Assembly (NCBI GenBank): GCA_003485825.1 | Contig: DNHN01000104.1 | Coordinates: 1 to 10,718 of the forward strand | DNA length: 10,718 bases | From: Bacteroidota bacterium | GTDB lineage: Bacteria; Bacteroidota; Bacteroidia; NS11-12g; UBA9320 | Direction: 5' to 3' | Part shown: in pieces, positions 6,402-10,718 of the stretch | How the letters are laid out: each line of letters begins with the position of its first letter | Position numbering within the stretch: the first letter of the stretch is position 1 | Made by a program: the position numbers and the translations under genes | Notes under the pieces: model-generated | The model's database searches: none | What the model was told of the DNA's origin: nothing | What the model saw: only the letters and a program-made list of their open reading frames with translations

Positions 6402-7271
6402 CACCCTTAACGTCCGACCAATTCGAAGAGTGGTTGTTCGACTGATTCTGTTTAATCTACAGATGGTATTCACTGAAGATCCGTATCTTCTAGCTATCCC
6501 TGAGAGCGTGTCTCCTTTGCGAATTTTGTGATACCTTTTAGCATTCGCCGGGACCACGTTAGCTCGAGTATTCCCCTTGTATACATAAGGGAACCACGTA
6601 TGATTTACTTTAGCTTGTGTGCATTTTAATTCAAATGTTTCAAAGTCTATGATCCGAGAAGGGTCAAAAGCCTGACCCATCAATCGTGTCTCAAAATGCA
6701 AGTGAGGTCCGGTACTTCTTCCAGTGCTCCCCCCATAACCAATTACCTCACCAGCTCGTACTGTCTGATTACGCACTACTATAGCTTCTGACAAGTGGCC
6801 ATAGATGGTCTCTAGTCCATTGTAGTGTCTTATCAGTATATAGTTCCCATATCCACCAGCATTGTACCGCTGAATTCTTACCACTCCATCAAAAGCAGCA
6901 TATACCGGATCGCCGATGTCTAATTTGATATCTATCCCCTTATGCCATCTGCTCCTTCTCCACCCATATTTACTCGTAATACGACCTTGAAACGGATGTA
7001 CATAATTACACCCTTCTTCTTGAATATCTAAGATGTAACCTTTTTTCATGAGCTCATAATCGTACGCCGGACTATCTACATGTCGATCATCCCAACTCAT
7101 CCCATAAATATGCTGTGCAGGAAGCAGTCCTAGGTCAAAATCCCAATGCTTAATTTCTTTTATATCTGCAGCACTAGTCGTGTCCTCTATTTGCGCAAAC
7201 GACTGCATCGTCACTGCACATAAGAGTACCGCTAAACTAAACTTCCAATACTGCTCTAATCTCATTTTCAT
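6396..7271 (-). CDS. Secreted M23 (LytM-type) metallopeptidase with C-terminal LysM domain
   Basis: This is a probable periplasmic or exported zinc endopeptidase that cuts peptidoglycan cross-links, or a LytM-like regulator of such enzymes. The 291 residues begin with a signal peptide (hydrophobic core about 10-20, likely cut after 'SFA' at 26). The peptidase domain (about 90-208) keeps every expected active-site residue: zinc ligands His110 and Asp114 in 'HKGID' and His192 in 'HLHFE', and the catalytic histidines His159 ('YGHL') and His190. The enzyme is therefore probably active rather than a degenerate activator. A LysM carbohydrate-binding module (about 246-290; 'YHKIRKGDTLSGIARRYG', 'LNRI') should hold it on the cell wall. 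The start ATG 7271 lies within the end of ribF (35-base overlap); the ATG two codons later is nearly as good. It is the last gene of the minus-strand operon. Confidence 0.9.
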   Translation of the reverse strand: MKMRLEQYWKFSLAVLLCAVTMQSFAQIEDTTSAADIKEIKHWDFDLGLLPAQHIYGMSWDDRHVDSPAYDYELMKKGYILDIQEEGCNYVHPFQGRITSKYGWRRSRWHKGIDIKLDIGDPVYAAFDGVVRIQRYNAGGYGNYILIRHYNGLETIYGHLSEAIVVRNQTVRAGEVIGYGGSTGRSTGPHLHFETRLMGQAFDPSRIIDFETFELKCTQAKVNHTWFPYVYKGNTRANVVPANAKRYHKIRKGDTLSGIARRYGSSVNTICRLNRISRTTTLRIGRTLRVK

Positions 7272-8166
7272 CCTCTCTTAATTGGCTTATCAAAGCATCT
7301 AAATTCTCAAATTTCTGTTCGTCTCTTATCCTAGAAACGAATGCTATGGATATCTCTTTATGATAAATATTCTTAGCAAAATCCAATATGTGAACCTCGA
7401 TGCTCCATTTCTTGTCTTCAAAAGTAGGATTGTAACCTACATTGAGCATCCCAGCGTATTTTATTTCGTCTATATATACCCACACCGCATACACACCGTT
7501 TTTAGGAATGAGCTTATAACTACTGTTAACACGCACATTAGCAGTAGGGTAACCTATAGTAGTACCTCTCTGCATACCTTCTTCTACTTGACCCGTAATG
7601 GTATATTCTGCGCCAAGATACTCCGTGGCCAAATGGACTTCGCCGCCTAAAAGTGCTGTTCTTATTTTAGTACTGCTAACAATGCTCTCGGATATATCCT
7701 GTGCTGATATTTCCTCTAACTGAAAATCATAAACCTCTGCAAAATTGATCATTTCTGCCATGCCTCCTTCTCTATTTCTTCCAAATCTATGATCGTAGCC
7801 TATGATAAGCTTAGACACCTTGAGCTGTTCTACCAGTATATCCCGAACAAACTCACTCGCTCTTAATCTACTAAACTCTTGAGTAAATGGTATAATCACT
7901 AGGTAATCTATTCCTAGATCCTCCACCAATTCTACTTTCTCCTCTATGGTAGTTAGCAATTTTAGCTCATTGTCATCTGGATAAAGCACCAATCTGGGAT
8001 GAGGATAGAACGTCAGTAGCACGCTTTCCCCACCTATTTTCTTTGCCTCATTAACCACATGGCTCAATATCTTGCGGTGCCCAAAGTGTACCCCATCAAA
8101 CGTACCTTGAGTAAGAATCACCGGCTTATCCGTTTCAAAATCCGCTATGTCATACAGTACTTTCAC
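7237..8166 (-). CDS. ribF: RibF, bifunctional riboflavin kinase / FAD synthetase
   Basis: This cytoplasmic enzyme phosphorylates riboflavin to FMN and then adenylylates FMN to FAD. The 309 residues match the usual length of the prokaryotic bifunctional form. The N-terminal nucleotidyltransferase half has 'GTFDGVHFGH' (21-30, ATP binding), 'FYPHP' (53-57), 'IGYDHRFGR' (122-130) and 'SSTKIR' (164-169). The C-terminal kinase half has 'GTTIGYPTAN' (201-210), 'NVGYNPTF' (242-249) and 'IEVHILDF' with probable catalytic Glu257. Both activities therefore look intact. The start is GTG at 8166-8164, overlapping the truB stop in a GTGA arrangement typical of translational coupling. The pair truB-ribF is a very common bacterial neighbourhood. 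The 3' end overlaps the M23 peptidase gene by 35 bases. Confidence 0.96.
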   Translation of the reverse strand: MKVLYDIADFETDKPVILTQGTFDGVHFGHRKILSHVVNEAKKIGGESVLLTFYPHPRLVLYPDDNELKLLTTIEEKVELVEDLGIDYLVIIPFTQEFSRLRASEFVRDILVEQLKVSKLIIGYDHRFGRNREGGMAEMINFAEVYDFQLEEISAQDISESIVSSTKIRTALLGGEVHLATEYLGAEYTITGQVEEGMQRGTTIGYPTANVRVNSSYKLIPKNGVYAVWVYIDEIKYAGMLNVGYNPTFEDKKWSIEVHILDFAKNIYHKEISIAFVSRIRDEQKFENLDALISQLREDENEIRAVLEV

Positions 8167-8861
8167 GAGTTAAATTGCTGTGCAAATTTGAAAAAATCCT
8201 CTGATTCTTTTATCTCCTCTATATCCACAGCATCTTCTACTTTATAATCACCTATAAATGTACGCTCCAATGAAGACATATATGCACCACTCTCCAATGC
8301 AAGCCCCAAGTCCCTAGCTAGCGAGCGTATATACGTTCCTTTGCTGCATTCAATATCAAACGTAACACTTGGAAAACTTGCCGCTTCGATTTCATACTTA
8401 TAAATATGGGCATCTCTGATCTTCAACTGAACTTCTTCTCCTGCCCGTGCGTGTTCATATGCTCTTTTGCCATTTACCTTCACTGCAGAGTGTTGCGGTG
8501 GTACTTGCTTGATATCTCCTCGAAATGTAGCTACTTTTTCTTCTAAGAATTCTGCGGTGATATGGTCGGTAGGATAAGTACCATCTACTTCTGTCTCTAA
8601 ATCAAAAGACGGTGTGGTCTTGCCTATTTCAAACGTACCTCTGTATCCTTTTTTTTGTGTCTGAATACCTTCTATCTTTTTAGTGTACTTGCCATAGCAT
8701 ACGATAAGCACCCCGGTAGCTAAGGGATCCAATGTACCTGCGTGCCCTATTTTCTTGATTCTTGAAATATTGCGAAGCTTTTTGACTACATCAAAACTGG
8801 TCCAACGCAGTGGTTTATTTATAATTAAAAATCCTCCTTCTTCTATGGGTAAATCACTCAT
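8163..8861 (-). CDS. truB: TruB, tRNA pseudouridine-55 synthase
   Basis: TruB isomerises uridine 55 in the T-loop of nearly all elongator tRNAs to pseudouridine. The 232-residue protein shows 'GHAGTLDPLATGVL' (39-52) with catalytic Asp45, the 'KKGYRGTFEIGKTTPSFD' region (70-87) and 'PPQHSAVKVNGKRAYE' (121-136). It also has 'CSKGTYIRSLARDLG' (172-186), the conserved C-terminal part of the catalytic fold. It ends soon after the catalytic domain and lacks an extended PUA domain, as is usual for Bacteroidota TruB (about 230-240 residues against about 314 in E. coli). ATG 8861 comes two bases after the lptG stop, and the stop overlaps the ribF GTG by four bases, so the gene sits tightly inside the tgt-to-peptidase operon. 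Confidence 0.96.
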   Translation of the reverse strand: MSDLPIEEGGFLIINKPLRWTSFDVVKKLRNISRIKKIGHAGTLDPLATGVLIVCYGKYTKKIEGIQTQKKGYRGTFEIGKTTPSFDLETEVDGTYPTDHITAEFLEEKVATFRGDIKQVPPQHSAVKVNGKRAYEHARAGEEVQLKIRDAHIYKYEIEAASFPSVTFDIECSKGTYIRSLARDLGLALESGAYMSSLERTFIGDYKVEDAVDIEEIKESEDFFKFAQQFNS

Positions 8862-8863
8862 GG

Positions 8864-9946
8864 TTATTTCTGTGCAAAACGATACAATACAAAGGCTATT
8901 GAGCCAAAAATAAGATTAGGTATGGTCACCGCAATTAGTGGATGCATAGAACCACTTGAGCCATACGCTAAGAAAAACTGAAACACCACTAAAAAAGTGA
9001 AACTAATCAACAGTCCTATGCCTAGATTTAAACCGATACCTCCTCTGGTCTTCTTAGATGCTACCGATACGCCGATAATGGTTAGTATGATGATAGCAAA
9101 TGGCATTGCAAAACGTTTATATTTTTCTGTAGTATAAAAAAATATATTCCCTGTACCTCTCATCTCCTCTAGGCCTATCATCTCATTTAACTCCCTTAAG
9201 TTAAACATCTGTACGTCATCATTTTTTCTAAAAAAGTCTTCTGGATTAAAAGCTATCATAGTGTCCATTGTGGAGCCTTTAGTTAGGATTTCATTCCCAT
9301 CTGCGAACTCTCGTGTCCACCACTTGGTCAGCGTCCATTTCTGTGTGGTATCGTTCCAGTTTAACCGGTCTGCGTACAGCTTGGATTTTAGCTCACCATT
9401 TTCTACATGTTCCAGACTTATTTTGAACCCTGCACTATCACTGAAATTAAAATTGCTCATGCTCAGTATTTGTCCTGGCGCTATCTGAGTTTTAATTCCT
9501 GTGAGTCTATAGCGTGTACGATCTCTGATGTACGTATTTTCAAAGTCGACACGCGTTTTATCCGCGTGTGGGATAATCCATGCTGACAATGAAAACGAAA
9601 ACAAGGCTAAAAATATAGATGTAATAAAATAGGGACGAAGCAATCTACGGTAAGAGACACCACCTGCTAGCATAGCTATGATTTCCGAGTTTTGAGCCAT
9701 CTTAGACGTAAAAAAGATAACTGATATAAAGACGAATACAGGACTAAACAGGTTTAGTAGAAAAGGGACCCAATTCACATAGTAATCGAATATCACCTCC
9801 GAAAATGGAGCACTGTTTTCCATAAAGTCATCTATCTTCTCAGATAAATCAAACACAATGATAATCACTGTAAATAGACCAAGTGCTAGGGCAAATGCTC
9901 CTAGAAACCGTTTAATGATGTATACGTCTATTTTAGTTAATTTCAC
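8864..9946 (-). CDS. lptG: LptG-type (YjgP/YjgQ) lipopolysaccharide export permease
   Basis: This is a membrane subunit of the LptB2FG ABC transporter that extracts lipopolysaccharide from the inner membrane and passes it to the Lpt bridge. The 360-residue protein has the family layout: three N-terminal membrane helices (about 14-34, 58-80 and 104-125), a periplasmic beta-jellyroll (about 130-275) and three C-terminal helices (about 280-296, 304-326 and 336-356). Also recognisable are the 'NSEIIAMLAGGVS' coupling region (86-98) and 'ASKKTRGGIGLNLGIGLL' (296-313). At 360 residues it fits LptG better than the longer Bacteroidota LptF. The start is GTG at 9946, with an in-frame TAG at 9958-9956 excluding anything longer. 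It is separated from the upstream four-helix-bundle gene by 35 bases and from truB by 2. The family is certain; the choice of LptG over LptF is an inference. Confidence 0.9.
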   Translation of the reverse strand: MKLTKIDVYIIKRFLGAFALALGLFTVIIIVFDLSEKIDDFMENSAPFSEVIFDYYVNWVPFLLNLFSPVFVFISVIFFTSKMAQNSEIIAMLAGGVSYRRLLRPYFITSIFLALFSFSLSAWIIPHADKTRVDFENTYIRDRTRYRLTGIKTQIAPGQILSMSNFNFSDSAGFKISLEHVENGELKSKLYADRLNWNDTTQKWTLTKWWTREFADGNEILTKGSTMDTMIAFNPEDFFRKNDDVQMFNLRELNEMIGLEEMRGTGNIFFYTTEKYKRFAMPFAIIILTIIGVSVASKKTRGGIGLNLGIGLLISFTFLVVFQFFLAYGSSGSMHPLIAVTIPNLIFGSIAFVLYRFAQK

Positions 9947-9981
9947 TATGGGATGCTATTGCAGTAATCTAAAACCCCACA

Positions 9982-10335
9982 CTACATGTTTGGTTTAATC
10001 TTGCGTATAGCCATTGCAAATAAATAGGAAATCGCCTCACTTTCTTCCAAAATCGGATTAATGATGGTAGAATCAAGATAATTTTCTTCTTTGATCAGTT
10101 CTAACCAATATTGGCAACCATCACTCGCTTCTTTAGCTTCGCTTAATTTTTTCAGAAAATACTCTGGGTTTTGTGTAGCGGTAAGCCCTTTCGACTTGAT
10201 GGCCATATCCGTAGCTCTATCAATAAGATGACCGCGGACTAAGTTACACATGGTAACCTCTACAGGTAATACTAGTGCTATCTTTAAACACGTTTTGCTA
10301 AGTAATTTTGCTCTTTGGTATATATCTGCTATCAT
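9982..10335 (-). CDS. Diverged four-helix-bundle protein (S23 / TIGR02436-like)
   Basis: This 117-residue, mostly helical protein has no enzyme motif. Its second half, 'PEYFLKKLSEAKEASDGCQYWLELI' in outline (57-81) followed by 'ILEESEAISYLFAMAIRKIK' (95-114), follows the pattern of the four-helix-bundle family first known from proteins encoded in 23S rRNA intervening sequences (Asp/Pro-xFLxKL, Glu/Asp-A-xxxxxWLELL, then a Glu-rich last helix). The usual 'RSATSIGANIAEG' box at the second helix is replaced by 'LIDRATDMAIKSKGL' (37-51), so this is a distant member. No molecular role is established for the family. ATG 10335 overlaps the tgt stop by four bases (ATGA), pointing to coupled translation. 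Its place between tgt and the lptG-type gene suggests a later insertion into an otherwise conserved group; that is an inference. No signal peptide or membrane segment is seen. Confidence 0.75.
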   Translation of the reverse strand: MIADIYQRAKLLSKTCLKIALVLPVEVTMCNLVRGHLIDRATDMAIKSKGLTATQNPEYFLKKLSEAKEASDGCQYWLELIKEENYLDSTIINPILEESEAISYLFAMAIRKIKPNM

Positions 10336-10718
10336 AATCTCTGGTCTAATTTAGCTACCATTTTATTTTTCCAAGGTAAAAACGTATCCGCAAGTATCTG
10401 CTTACGTGCCTCACCTACGAGCCATAAATAAAACTTTAAATTGTGCTCACTTGCTATTTGAGCACCTAGATATTCTTTTGCTTTGAATAGATGCTTCAGG
10501 TACGCTTTGCTGTACTGCGGAGTGAGATCATCATCTATGGCCGAGTAATCATCTTCCCACTTCTTATTCCTCATATTGAGTGTACCTTCTTTCGTAAATA
10601 GCATTCCGTTTCGTGCATTGCGTGTAGGCATGACACAATCAAACATATCAATACCTAAAGCAATACATTCCAATAAATTAGATGGAGTTCCTACTCCCAT
10701 TAAATATCTTGGTTTATC
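10332..10718 (-). CDS. tgt: Queuine/preQ1 tRNA-ribosyltransferase, partial at 5' end
   Basis: TGT exchanges guanine 34 of tRNAs for Asp, Asn, His and Tyr with preQ1 on the way to queuosine. Only the last 129 codons are present; the reading frame stays open to the right edge and the true start lies outside. Visible are 'RYLMGVGTP' just inside the edge and 'MFDCVMPTRNARNG' (25-38 of the fragment) with the probable nucleophile Asp27. 'YSKAYLKHLFKAKEYLGAQIASEHN' in outline follows at 69-93. The CxCxxC zinc ligands that normally precede 'YSRAYL' are absent ('AIDDDLTPQYSKAYL' at this place), although the fourth ligand His92 is kept. I recall the same change in other Bacteroidota TGT proteins, so it is likely a lineage trait rather than decay. 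tgt is the most upstream visible gene of the minus-strand operon and overlaps the four-helix-bundle gene by four bases. Confidence 0.95.
   Translation of the reverse strand, partial: DKPRYLMGVGTPSNLLECIALGIDMFDCVMPTRNARNGMLFTKEGTLNMRNKKWEDDYSAIDDDLTPQYSKAYLKHLFKAKEYLGAQIASEHNLKFYLWLVGEARKQILADTFLPWKNKMVAKLDQRL

Noticed and set aside
7360..7650. Plus-strand ORF of 96 codons inside ribF
   Set aside because: It is antisense to the riboflavin kinase domain of ribF, whose motifs are complete; no family resemblance was seen.
10332..10718. Treating tgt as a pseudogene because zinc cysteines are missing
   Set aside because: The frame is intact, the catalytic 'MFDC' and 'PTRNARNG' motifs are present and the change appears typical of the phylum.
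1..10718. Search for mobile elements, CRISPR arrays, tRNAs or a defence island
   Set aside because: No transposase, integrase, inverted terminal repeats, regularly spaced repeats or tRNA-like cloverleaf segments were noticed; every long stretch is explained by housekeeping genes.

Overview
The window looks like a chromosomal core region from a member of the Bacteroidota. The reasons are the gene order HU / rng / rlmH next to mutY-ssb-gldE-gldD, the presence of the gliding-associated proteins GldE and GldD, a TGT without the usual zinc cysteines, an HU with the 'RNISKNT' arm, start regions that are A/T-rich with no purine-rich Shine-Dalgarno box, and one promoter-like -7 box of the TAnnTTTG kind. 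The genus cannot be fixed from the sequence alone. Gene density is very high: the longest stretch without a gene is about 84 bases (2831-2914). I see no tRNA, rRNA, CRISPR array, insertion sequence, prophage or recent-transfer signature.

Layout. (1) Bases 1-2830, minus strand, read from 2830 down to 1: HU-family DNA-binding protein, a putative TPR lipoprotein, a 30-residue very basic ribosome-associated protein of the AURKAIP1/COX24 (bS22/mS38) type, RNase G (rng), and the first 117 codons of rlmH, which runs off the left edge. (2) Bases 2831-2914: a divergent promoter region. (3) Bases 2915-6384, plus strand: mutY, ssb, gldE, gldD, with mutY/ssb and gldE/gldD overlapping. (4) Bases 6385-6395: a tiny convergent junction lying inside an imperfect palindrome that holds both stop codons. 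(5) Bases 6396-10718, minus strand, read from the right edge: tgt (3' part only), a four-helix-bundle protein, an LptG-type permease, truB, ribF and a secreted M23/LysM peptidase.

How the genes fit together. The left operon concerns nucleoid and RNA/ribosome housekeeping: HU, RNase G for rRNA/mRNA processing, RlmH for 23S rRNA methylation and a small ribosomal-type protein. The plus-strand operon joins DNA repair and replication (MutY, SSB) to a membrane/lipoprotein pair needed for gliding in flavobacteria (GldE, GldD). The right operon joins tRNA modification (Tgt, TruB), flavin cofactor synthesis (RibF) and envelope building (LptG, M23 peptidase).

Nothing here amounts to a new defence or mobile system. 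The points most worth a second look are the easily missed 30-residue gene, a diverged four-helix-bundle gene translationally coupled to tgt, a histidine-rich segment in the TPR lipoprotein, and an unusually high share of non-ATG starts (6 of 14 visible starts by my reading).
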